From assembly GCA_030847615.1 (NCBI GenBank), contig JAUMIR010000001.1, positions 68,771,501-68,835,500 of the forward strand: a DNA stretch of 64,000 nt. The letters run 5' to 3'. Source of the stretch: Gambelia wislizenii (taxonomy: Eukaryota > Chordata > Lepidosauria > Squamata > Crotaphytidae). Positions 1-10,900 of the stretch are shown piece by piece. Position numbers and translations under genes: made by a program. The notes under the pieces were generated by a model that was given only the letters and a program-made list of their open reading frames with translations, was not told where the DNA came from and ran no database searches. Numbering within the stretch: position 1 is the first letter of the stretch; each line of letters begins with the position of its first letter.

Positions 1-1500
1 TAGGGCTTGCAGCCTACATGGCATTACATGGAGAGTTTCTTCCAGGGTCCTCACTTCTGCTGAGATTTCTGGAGGACTCACCACCAGCAATCTAGATTTT
101 TTCTCTCTCTTTAGGCCATGTGGTGCTGCAGTCTGGGTTTATATGACTAGAAGTCTCATGAGTTTTAATGCTGCTGCCTCACTCCTTGTTTCACATGGCC
201 CTAGTGCATGCATCTGTGATCTTTCTCTCTTCAATCCCTTCCCCTTGCTCATGGGTGCCGTTTACACGATGAAAATGTAGTGGGAAGAATTCGTGTCGAA
301 CCCTGGTTGCTTACATGTACATCGGGTCGTGCACGTGATTTTTGGAAGGGGGGGCCACCTTTTATCCCTCAACCTCCGGGACTTCCAGTCCCGCGGTTTG
401 TGGCGGTTTTTAAAAAAGTCATGGGAGGATTTGGAAAATCGGAAATGTAAACTGCCCGGGACAAGCTATCTCGGTACTAGGTGATGACCGGAAATGGTGA
501 CCGGGGGCGGGCTCAGAAATCAGCGACCAGAAAAGGAGGGGTCAGTCACCCGTTTAACAGATTCAGCCTCACCAGCTGAAAACAAAGGCATCCCTTCTAC
601 CTGCACGAAGGTTTGTGTGTGTGTGTGTAAGCGTGTGCTAAATCATCCTGTTCAATGGATTTCTACACTACAAACCCTTCAGCTTTAACCTTTTGCTCTC
701 CTGCATGTTGGGTTTAAATTTTAAAGAGAGAGTAAATTATAAAGAGATCATGGCCCATTCATCCCCTCCCTGGATCCCCTCCCTGGGTCTGAACGGATAA
801 TCAAACATTCATCCCCCCCTCCCCCCCAAGGCACAGTAAAAAATGCCAGCATCTGAGCAGATGATCACACATTCATTCACACACACCCCACAAGGCACAG
901 TAAAAAATGCCAGCGTCTGGGTATTTCAAAGTGCCTTGTGTGTCCTCCCCTTATGATCCCTGCACTGGCTTGAAACCTTCATTCCATAGCTACCTCTGCT
1001 TAAAGGGTTAACATTTTAAAGAGACAGGAGAACCGCAAGCCTCTGGCCCCCTGCACTCGGCTTGTACTGGCTTGGGCTTGTGTGAGAGACAAAAATCGTG
1101 TAAACAGGGAGGGACGAATACGGGATCAAGAAATCCCAGGATGCCCCGTGATAAAAATTACCGTCTAACTGGCACCTTGGTTTTTGGTGCACTGAAGTTG
1201 CACAAGTGCAACACACAAACACCCTTAACAGTGAGTTGGAGAATTCTGGTGCTAACTGGGAATGTATAAAGAAGGATTCCAGTTTCCAAAGCTACCTCAC
1301 AAACAAAAATCAAAATTCCTGCTCTAGTGCTGCTCAACCTAAGATTTCTCCCCCACCTAGAGAAACATATCAGTTTCCTGAGGCTTCAACTGAGGACTGA
1401 GACTTGACAATACCTAATGTAAATACAGTTTTCAAGGGGCTACAAGACTGTTACTTTATCTGTTTTGCATTCTAACTATTTGCTATCTTACATCTTTTTG
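1..1500. other. Intergenic DNA, no gene recognised
   Basis: No exon, known repeat or RNA gene is recognised. A motif of about 24 bases (AAGGCACAGTAAAAAATGCC and following) occurs twice, near 829 and 893, marking a roughly 64-bp imperfect tandem unit. A short GT run is at 613-628. In mammals CAPN11 follows TMEM63B; no calpain exon was found here. Confidence 0.5.
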
Positions 1501-1504
1501 TTTG

Positions 1505-1655
1505 CTATTCAAAGCCATAGCCATGCTAGTCTGTGTCAGCATACAGTACTCGTATACAGATCTTGTAGCATATGATGAAGTGGACTGAGTCTATGAAAGC
1601 TTATGCTACAACCATCTTTCTTTGACTCTTAAAGGTGCTAGGTCTCTTTGCACTA
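1505..1655 (+). repeat. Interspersed repeat fragment, class unassigned
   Basis: Contains the text common in reptile and bird repeats (GATGAAGTGGACT, CTATGAAAGCTTATGCTAC, AAAGGTGCTA). Related fragments appear near 29560-29700, 30160-30260 and, inverted, 43940-44060. The element class is not clear to me. Confidence 0.5.
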
Positions 1656-2408
1656 TAGTTTGCTGTTATGTCAGCTGTTGTGTAGAGAATAAAGTTGATA
1701 TAAATAAATATAAATAATTTACTTTAGTCAATGCAGATGACTGAGTGTTTGGAAGAGTTCAGGAAGTGCTATAGTGCTTTAAAATTCAGGCATACCGCAG
1801 TTAACAAACCTATGACAAAGCACCTTTTTACGGTCTTTTTACTCTTGCACAGCCTTGCTTTCCCTCCTTATGTTGTGTCTAAATGGATGGTTTTTAGCAG
1901 CACTAGAATAGGGTGGTGAAAGAGGGCTAGAGAAATACAGACTTTTTGGCATTGGGTTGCAGTAGTGTGTCTGCAGTAAACAATGGCCATAGAGCTTCAA
2001 CTGGAAACTCTAGTCAACTGTACTGCAGCTGTGTGTGCCTGCCTACAACAGGCATGGTAAATAGCAGCTGCTTTCAGAATCCCTTACTGAGCATGCATGA
2101 AGAGCAAATCAGAAATGGGAAAGCAGATAAGCCTGCCTCACCAGCAACTCACAGCATGACAGATAAGCACAGATATATGTTTGGCCACCAATATGGAAAT
2201 CATAAGAAAAGCAGAGTCTGGTGAAGGAAAAAGTCATCCCTTGATGTATTTTGGAAGAATCTTTCTAGTAGTCTCCAGAAGATCAAAATGTTTTGTTTAG
2301 TTATACCAGGCTTACCTGACCTGTTTTCACAGGTACATACTGTTAATTTGGAATAAAACATTAGCTAAAACATATAGGAACTGCTCTTATTTTTTTGTGG
2401 GGTCGGAA
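1656..2408. other. Intergenic, nothing recognised
   Basis: AT-rich unique-looking sequence with only short accidental ORFs. Confidence 0.5.
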
Positions 2409-2410
2409 TA

Positions 2411-2633
2411 CAGGCAGACCCACATATCCACAGAATCAGTATACACAGTTTCACTTTTCCACGCCCCCCAAAATGATGTTCTCTCTAGGCATTTCTACAT
2501 CCTTCAGTGTGATTCTTTGGTCAACTTCTGGTGTTCATCTAATTGAAAATAATAAGGTTCCCTATTATCCACAGTTTCAGATATCCATGGGGGGTCTTGG
2601 AACATATCCCTCATGGATATGGGGGTTGACTTG
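2411..2633. mobile_element. Tigger/pogo-like MITE (TA-flanked)
   Basis: Palindromic non-autonomous element starting CAGGCAGACCCACATATCC and ending GGGGGTTGACTTG, bordered by TA on both sides. Its internal wording is shared with 21527-21756 and 60021-60250. Confidence 0.75.
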
Positions 2634-2865
2634 TATACTTTTCAGAGTTGGGGGAGGAGGAAGATTGCTTGCTGCATTGTTGTTGGATAGCTCAGCTGTT
2701 CAGTTCCCTTGGCTTTATTTCTTTCTTAACTTAATTTTTTCCTTTCTACATTGGTGTTTAGTCTGGAAGAGAAACTGATTAATCACAGCTTCCTAGGTCT
2801 GGACCCAAGTCTTCATGTGATGTGGGTCTTGGAATAAATCAAGCCTGAATTCTCCCTAGAAGCCA

Positions 2866-3122
2866 AGATGACTAAGCTGAGGCTGTCCTACTTTGGACAT
2901 ATCATAAGACATCACTCATTAGAAAAGACAATGATACTTGGCAAGTTAGAAAGCAGTAGGAAACGAGAAAGACGACATTATGAATGGATACACTAAATCA
3001 AGGAAGCCATGGCCCTGAGTATGCAAGACTGAGTATGCAGAGCTGTTCATGATAGGGTGACTTGGAGGACTCTAATTCATAAGGTTACCATAAGCTGAAG
3101 TCAACCTTACAGTAGTAAACAA
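2866..3122 (+). mobile_element. Bov-B/RTE LINE 3' fragment
   Basis: One frame reads LSYFGHIIRHHSLEKTMILG, then a basic RKRERR stretch, typical of the end of the RTE/Bov-B ORF. It is followed by the AAGGTTACCATAAGCTGAAG tail. Stops and frameshifts are present; dead copy. Confidence 0.75.
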
Positions 3123-3389
3123 GAAGAAAATGATGAGTTAGTATTCACAACCTAAACTGAGGGCTGGCCCTACCATTAGGCAAGGTGAGGCAGCTACTAG
3201 AGCAACAGATTTGCAAACAGCTTTTTAATTTGTTCTTAATTTGTTTTTTTTAACCAGATAGTTAAAAAAAATGTTTTTTTGCCAGATAGTGGGAGAGGGA
3301 GGCACTAAATAGAATTTGCTGCCTCATATGCCAGAATCAACATGCTGTTTTTAGATATGATATATCTAAAAGGCCCTCTGAATAAATCT

Positions 3390-3472
3390 TGCCAAGAAAA
3401 CACTGTGATAGGTTTGCCTTAGGGTCATCATAAGTCGGAAATGAGTGGAGGGCACACAACAAGGAATCCATC
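3390..3472 (+). mobile_element. SINE 3' tail fragment (Bov-B-like tail)
   Basis: Reads TAGGGTCATCATAAGTCGGA and then GGCACACAACAAGG, the tail seen in the complete SINEs at 18181, 44501 and 48483; the tRNA head is missing. Confidence 0.6.
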
Positions 3473-3796
3473 TCTGTTCCTTCCATGTTATTTCTTCATC
3501 CGGTACCAAAATTTTTCTTAAAATAGTAATTCCCAGGAACACATCTATTAACTGAGGTATACTTGTATTGGTTTATTATGGCAATAGCCTACTTCATCCG
3601 CTGTCAGATGTGGGCTGAAAGGGTAACAGTTGTTTCAATCCAATGATTCATGTCTGGCTGTTTGCTCATCTTTCTCATTATAACCTTTTCTTTATTCCCA
3701 CATCACTTTTTCTTCTCTTTATGCTTATAACACAGTAAAATATGGCAGTAACCAATACAGAACCAAGGTGTACAGCAAGACAGTCAGCTAACACAA

Positions 3797-4443
3797 TATC
3801 ATAGAATCATAGAATTGTAGAGTTGGAAGAGACCACGAGGGCCATCCAGTCCAACCCCCTGCCACGCAGGAAATCTTGATCAAAGCATCCCCGACAGATG
3901 GCAATCTAGCCTCTGTTTAAAAACCTCCAAGGAAGGAGACCCCACCATGCTCCGAGGGAGTGTGTTCCACTGCCGAACAGCTCTTACTGTCAGAAAGTTC
4001 CCCCTAATGTTGAGGTGGAATCTGTGTTCCTGGAGCTTGCATCCATTGCTTCGTGTTCCAGTCTCTGGAGCAGCAGAAAACAAGCCTGCTCCATCCTCAA
4101 CGTGACACCCCTTCAAATACTTAAACAGAGCTATCATATCGCCTCTTAACCGTCTTTTTTCCAGGCTAAACATACCCAGCTCCCTAAGTCTCTCCTCATA
4201 AGGCATGGTTTCCAGACCTTTCACCATTTTAGTTGCCCTTCTCTGGACATGCTCCAATTTGTCCATATCCTTTTTGAATTGTGGTGCCCAGAATGGGACA
4301 CAGTATTCCAGGTGAGGTCTGACCAAGGCAGAATAGAGCGGCACTATTACTTCCCTTGATCTAGACACTATACCTCTATTGATACAACCCAAAATCACAT
4401 TGGCCTTTTTAGCTGCCGCATCACACTGTTGACTCATGTTCAA
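3797..4443 (-). mobile_element. CR1 LINE, 5'-truncated
   Basis: The minus strand encodes the CR1 ORF2 C-terminus ([65 protein letters not shown]) over 187 codons without a stop. It ends in the CR1 3' repeat ATTCTATGATTCTATGAT. 5' truncation is typical of CR1. Confidence 0.95.
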
Positions 4444-4475
4444 CTTGTGGTATTGATTCAGTCATTTATTTATCA

Positions 4476-4479
<4 letters not shown>

Positions 4480-4509
<30 letters not shown>
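4480..4509. repeat. (AT)n microsatellite
   Basis: About 15 AT units directly beside the CR1 5' break. Confidence 0.95.
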
Positions 4510-4511
<2 letters not shown>

Positions 4512-6221
4512 TTTTGAATTGTAACCCTGCCTCCCTTTGGTGCATAATAAATAAGAAAAAAAATAACCTCAAAGAGACTTTTGCATGATCATCTCTGGGA
4601 CAACTGCCTTGGCAATGCAGGCCTAAAGAGTCTGCGCTGCAGTGAGGTTCTTCCCTCTGTACAGCAATTAAGTTTTCAGTGTTGGATCAGGGCCAGTATA
4701 CTGGGGATACTGAGGGAAAAATGGTTCCTAGGGATTTGCCCAATAGCCTGTGAATAATCTTTCCCCCCTACAACCAGGGTGGAAGTTATTTTTCCGGAGT
4801 ACAACTCCTAGTATCCTCAACTAGGGGGATTCTTGGAGTTGTAGTCTATAAAAGTAACTTTCTTGAGCTCTGCCCCTACCTCATCTTTGTACACTATACA
4901 CAGAGCTCAAAACATTTAGTCTTAATATTATCTGCTAGCATATGTTCTTTTCCCCTCAGGCAGTAGGCTGGTCTCCCCCCCCCCCGCCGCAATGCTCCCT
5001 TGATTCACCCTCACACAAATACACACAAAAGAGAGACCAGAAATATGATAAGTTCCTCTTTTTTTTCTTTTTTACACAAATATATACAGGGTATTATACA
5101 CATCTCTACACATACACAGTGCCAGTTAGAACACAGCTCCCTGCAAGAGGGGGGCACCAATGGTCCGCACCCAACACATCTATTAACCACCCGAGTAAGC
5201 CAGCCCTGTACTGTGGCTGTATGTACAGAGAGATCAGAGCCATCCCAAGTTGAGGCTGTGGGGCTGATGCAGATAGGGCAGTGGTGGCTGGGCTTAGAAA
5301 TTATGGTGCCAAGGGGCCAGTACAGAGATGGAGAGGAAACCCTGGCATGGAACACAGACTATTTCTAGACAGTATCAGAAAAAACATCCTGGAACAAACA
5401 AATAAAATCCACGTGCATTTCAGCAGTAGTGTAACTGAACTTGTGGTGCTGATGGCAGGGGAAGAATGAGAGACAGTTTAAACACAGGCTCCTCCACCCC
5501 TCCCTCCCCACCAATTCCAGACAAGATCCCAAAAGAAAACCCACCACGAGCCATGGCTCAGCTCCTAAGGACATCCTCAGATTCTCACGTCTCTTCCTAG
5601 AAGGGAGCATTTAGTCATTCTCCTTCTCCCAGTTCTCTGGGGTTCCAAGTCGTGAAGCTCCAAGGAAAGAGGCTTCTTGGCTATATTTCTGACTGTTTGT
5701 AACTTAAGCAATCCTGACTGAGCCTTATCTTTCTGTGTCAGCTCCCTTCTTTTAACTACAGGGGTGCATCATATGGGGGTGCACAGCCTTGCCCAGTGTT
5801 AGAGAGATGGTTCATTAATGTCTGTAAAAATGCTTCAAGCCCTTAGCTAGAATAAACAACAACACCTTGCCTCCTATTCGGAGGCAGATGGGTCTCTTCT
5901 TCTGGGTAATACTGGTAGCATCCCTCAAGGATGGCTTCTTGCAGACAAGGAATAGAGCAGTGGTGGGGGGAAGGGAAGGCAAAAATCAAGACAGCTGAGC
6001 AGTAGCAACTGAGTCTTCCCTCTGGGTCTGAGAAGAGGATTCAACTCATGGAGTTGATTCACTCCAGTCTATAAGCCCTGGGTCCCCAACAGAAGTAAAA
6101 GGCATGTCCCCTGCAAGCCCCCCCCAAGAGTGGGTCATATGAGTCAAGAGTGCTGATCTAACAACTACATCTCTTCTATTTGTCCTCTCCCAGTGAGGCT
6201 GAAAGCACCTTCCCAAGTAGA
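4510..6221. other. Intergenic DNA downstream of TMEM63B
   Basis: No gene recognised. A short palindromic fragment related to a dispersed element (ACAACTCCTAGTATCC ... GGAGTTGTAGTCTA) is at 4791-4850, and C-rich runs near 4975. The ORFs of 80-120 codons in both strands here lack any family resemblance. Confidence 0.5.
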
Positions 6222-6227
6222 TTTATT
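6222..6227 (-). terminator. Candidate polyadenylation signal AATAAA
   Basis: Reads AATAAA on the minus strand, the first canonical hexamer after the TMEM63B stop codon. Usage is inferred. Confidence 0.35.
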
Positions 6228-7809
6228 GGAAGGGCCCACAGAAATTGGGTTTAAGATTATCTATTTGCCCATTAAACAGGAATAAACAAACCAAACAATG
6301 CCCTATTAAGCTCAGGACCCCTCCCAAACTTGTGTGCAAAGGAGACAAACACCGTGGTGAGATGTGAGTTTGAAGAGAAAGCCTGAAGAACTCTTGAAGA
6401 GAAAGCTCAGGAGACAGCAACACCTTGAGTCAAAAGGTGATTCCTTGGAGTTGCATGCAAGGCAACAAGATTGGAAAAACAGAGTGGAGCTAGCTGCCTG
6501 TGATGGAATGCACAGGAGGTATCATGCAAGGCTCGGAGGTGAAGCTGGATGACTTCAGAAGCTTCACAGCCCTTGGGATTCAGTGGTCTCTCCCTCTATA
6601 GCAAACTGTACAAAAACCAACCCTTCCCCTCTTCTGCCTCCCTAGAAATTAGACAAGACAAAGAGAGTGTTTGGGTTTTAGTCAGGTTTAAAGGTAAAAC
6701 AAATGTGCAAAAAATGCTGCAGGGCCCAAACTGCACTGTGCCCCAGATTGGAGACCCTTGGCAATGCACGATACGGGCTGCCATGTAGTTGGTTTGGGCT
6801 GGGAGGAGGTGAAGGAATAAGAAGTACTGGATGGATTATCTTCCTTGCCAATTCTTGGCATTCCCCTTGCCCTGCAAGGGGCTTGTTTTGCCACTGGAGC
6901 TGCATATGCCACTAGCAGCTGCTCACTGGCAGACTCTGGCACTGGGTAGCACTCTCCAGTCATGGCTTTCATTGGGTTGCATTCATGGCAGCCGGGCCCT
7001 TTTCTGTACAATCCCTCTGGCTCCAGACTGTAATGTGTGCAGCCTTTGCTGGAGAGATGAGAGTGGCTGAGACCATAGCTGTTCCAGCGTTGTATCTTGG
7101 GCACTGGAGACAAAATGCTCACTGATGCACAAGCATGTAGGAGATTTATACACAGATTTAAAAACAGCTCTGCTTGGCTGGAATCACTGATTCAAGCCAA
7201 GTTCAAAGCCAGCCCCCTTTTGTTTGGAAATACCGGTACCATGATTGATTAAACCTCTGCTCTCTTTTACATCTAATATCTTACTAGTGTTCATGATTCT
7301 AGACAAGGGATAGGAGAACAGCAGTGGGGAAGATGGGACATGTGCTCCATAGAGGAGGAGGAAGAAAAGGAGGACACTTTGCCACCTGGAAACATCCAGG
7401 CTCTGATTGTCCTCAGTTCTATTCCTCTCCCTGTTGCAATGCAGCTGCAATGTGCACAGCCATTTCCTCCCCTCTGCCTTGGGTTTGTAGGGTTCCAGAA
7501 GGTGTTATGGGGTAGGTAGCCTGTAAGGGAAATTCACCTCCCATCCCAAAGGAGGAGGGCACAGAGAGAAGAGGGATAGGAAAGACAGGGAATGAAGGTC
7601 TGGTTGCTCCCCACCTTGGAATGAGTGCTAACACAGGAGCCAGGTGAGTGGGGAAGGAGCAGTGGTGGGTACCTGTCTCATGCTCCCCTTTTCTCCATTT
7701 CCTTGGCCTTTCTCTCTATCACTCGCTCACACAGAAAACATATACACAGTGCGCAGCAGCCTTGCCAGCTCATGGGACTCCCCTGCCCTGCTTGCATTTC
7801 CCCATATCC
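6222..7809 (-). other. TMEM63B: Candidate TMEM63B 3' UTR
   Basis: The first AATAAA downstream of the stop on the minus strand is at 6227-6222; a weaker variant hexamer (TATAAA) is at 7150-7145. The interval lacks recognisable transposon pieces, unlike its surroundings, which is consistent with a 3' UTR of about 1.6 kb. No transcript evidence is available. Confidence 0.35.
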
Positions 7810-7974
7810 CTAATGGTGGATCTCGTTCTCTATCAGACTGTCCTCGCATGACTGGAAATCCGTATCGTTAATGCCATTTGGGTTGATGAGCTCCTCGTCT
7901 TGGGACCCTTGCTCCTCGGACTCAGCTGCGTCACCCTCTGGTGAAGAATCTTGCAGTACTTGAGCAATGTACTT
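7810..7974 (-). CDS. TMEM63B: TMEM63B exon 24: acidic C-terminus and stop, residues 778-831
   Basis: The coding part is 165 nt, from [11 protein letters not shown] through an acidic stretch to [19 protein letters not shown] and stop TAG at 7812-7810. The acceptor is a tandem CAGCAG: use of the second AG gives AKYIAQ as in mammals, use of the first adds one Gln. The tail is about eight residues shorter than the mammalian one as recalled. Confidence 0.95.
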   Translation of the reverse strand, partial: KYIAQVLQDSSPEGDAAESEEQGSQDEELINPNGINDTDFQSCEDSLIENEIHH

Positions 7975-10900
7975 CTGCTGTGGAGTGGATATATAAAACA
8001 AACAAACAAACAAATAATGGAGCGGTTAGCCCTCTAGTCTGTGTGAGGACCTTGCTAGCACAGCATGATGGTAAGTGCCATGCAGTCTGGGAGCCTGACA
8101 GCAGTCATGACAGCACAAAAAGGAGACTAACATTGTGCATGGGGCAGCTGTTTTACAGCATGATGGTGGGTAGGGAGAAGAAAAAGGGTTGTATGGCTTC
8201 AGAGCTTAGATTCAAACATTAAACAAGGCTTGTAGCCCTGTCTGAGGCATAGCTTCTTGTCTAGGAGTTACAGACAATCCTACTTTAAATGGACATCTTG
8301 TGACATCCTGTAGGAGAAACACAGTCTTAGCAGGCTGAGGTAAAGAACTGTGCCAAGGAGCCCCACAGATTGTTTCTGAAGACCTCAAGATCTAGACCTC
8401 TTGATTCTGTTCCTTTTTAGCAAGTCTGTAGGAAGACACTGAGGCCTCCCCTCTCCACCATGTCCTTGCTTATTTGCAGGCTATTGTAAGGGGCCATTAA
8501 CTAAATGATCAATCACTCACAGTTAATAGTGCAGCAGACTTGCCTCATCTCCAGTGTCCAGGTCGGACCCAGCAAGTTCTCTTAGCTTCATTTCTGTCAT
8601 GAACCATGGTAACCTAGCACACTTGTTTGTGTTGTAAGGACAAAAACATCCCAATGTACTGTTCACTGGCAGGTTCACAAGAAATCCGATGAACCAATAG
8701 AGCACCACTCACTACAATGGAAGAAGCAGCCCCATGAGGGGCAAGTGGTCCTTCCTCCTCCACTGGGCAAGACTGACTGCAGAACCTCTATAGGTGCCCC
8801 AAATGACATGCAGGGCTCTGGATCAGAGAGGAACATCATAAAGAATTTTGCATAAGTGTACAGATGCTGTGTAAATGGAGGATGTTGATTAATTAATAGT
8901 AACAGCAATAAATCATAATTATGTATCTGCTTCCTCCATTTATGTAGCCTTTACACATTTGTGCAAAATTCTTTATGATGTTTCACTCTGATCCTCTGGG
9001 GAACCATTTTATGATTTACAGCCTCTCTCTATTTTCTATACTAACCAATCTGATTTCATAACAGCAAAACTGTTTTCATGTCTTAAAACAGTAAGTCAAT
9101 ATAATTAGAATTTTGGCAAGCTTCTAGAAGCCACGTGAAGTTGCGCTCTTTGTGGCATGACTACAGCCATTAAAATTTTCACAGGGCTGTTCAGACCATT
9201 CAGATCTCAGGGAACCTGCAGTGAAGTAATGTTCCCATTCCACTTAACACTTAATTGCATGGGGAAATAAAGGCCCCGTCTCCTTCTGCAGCACTTGCAG
9301 CACATGCCGGTGCATGAATTAGAAAGAGAGACAATTAAAAGGGCACTATCCAGTTTGGTTTCATTGTCTAGCTGACAGAAAGGCAGAAAGTGAGCAAACA
9401 GCATTGGTAGGGGGTAGAAATGTGGGGAGGTCCCTCATCTCAGACAGGCCCAGTAACAAGGAATTCTGTTTCCTGCCTATATTCGTTGGATGATGCCTGT
9501 GTATAGACAAAAAGGTGGGAGTCTGGCAGGAAATCTGTAAAGGCCTCTTCTTCCTCACCAAACTCAGACATAAGAGGACACATAACATCTTCTGAGGCAG
9601 AAGGCAAACGGAGAAGCTGGAGACTCACAGCTGATTTAGGAGCTGGCGGGTGGTTGGCAGTAGGCCGTCCATTTTCCCTTCCATCCACAACATTCACCTC
9701 CGTGTGATCAATCTGGAAGACAAAGGTGTGGCATGAAACCAAGGAGTGGAGACAGCCAACTGGCCAATTCCATCCCGATCTATGCTGCAGAAGTGTTTCT
9801 AAATTCAGCCAAGAAGGCAGAGTGGAATGACAATTCTGGAAGAGAGGTACAGTGCCTTGCAGATGTATTCCTTTTCCTCTGAATTTACATATTTTGTCAT
9901 GTACATCTTGGAATTGCAATGGATTTAATCAGTACTATTATCACTTGATTTGCAAAAGATATTCAGAACTGTGAAAGTGCAAAGTATTTATATTGTGGTA
10001 CAAATCTTAAGTAAACAAAAACAAACTAGCATTTCAGGTCTAGGTTATAACACAACAAAATTTGGAAAAATCAAAAGGGTGTGTATGAATACTTCTGCAA
10101 GCCACTGAACCTCAAGGAGCTGGGGCTCAGGTCCTCAGTATATTTATTTGTTTGTTTTGTTTTCTTTAGGTACATTTGTATCTGTCCCTTTCCCCAATGG
10201 GTCTCCTAATCTTCATTTTATCCTCACAACAATCTCGTGCAATTAGGCTGAAAGGAAGTGACAGGCCCAAAACCTTTCATGGTTGAGAGATTTTGAACCT
10301 TGACCTCCATAGTCCCTGTCCAATGAATCTAATCACACTACCACAACCAGCTATTTATGGAAGAGGGGCAGACAGCAATTTTTAACCTCAGCATGAAAAT
10401 GTGGAGCATCAGTTTGTACATTCCTGAATTTTTATGGAAGCTGCTTCTTCATGGCTTCTCCTACACAGTTCCTGCAATAAGGGGACTACATGGGTAGGAT
10501 ATGATACCAGTTTATCCTTCATGGTGAGTGAGTGAAGTAGGTGTTCTAACTCTGCCAAGGTACAGTAGGACCCCTGTATCCACAGATTCATTATCCACTG
10601 ATTCAGTTATCTGTGGTTTCAGTTTCAGCACAGATACCATAGAGTCTTCCTAGAAAATGTGTCCTCTCAAGCCATTTTCTAGGTCCTCCAAGGCAACTCT
10701 ATGGCATTTTAAATCAGAAGTCCCATTATTTTCAATGGCGTTTGCTATTATCCGTGGATTTCATTATTTGCGGCGGGGTCTGGAATGAATCCCCTGTGGA
10801 TGCGGGGGTCCTACTGTAGTTCCTTTGCTGTTGAAGTGGCCTGTAAGGAAGCCATGAGGGAACAGTTTCTTTGCTTCCCCAGTAACATAAATACCAGTTA

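Noticed and set aside
1..6200. A CAPN11-like neighbour expected from mammalian gene order
   Set aside because: No calpain motif or splice-bounded homologous exon seen on either strand.
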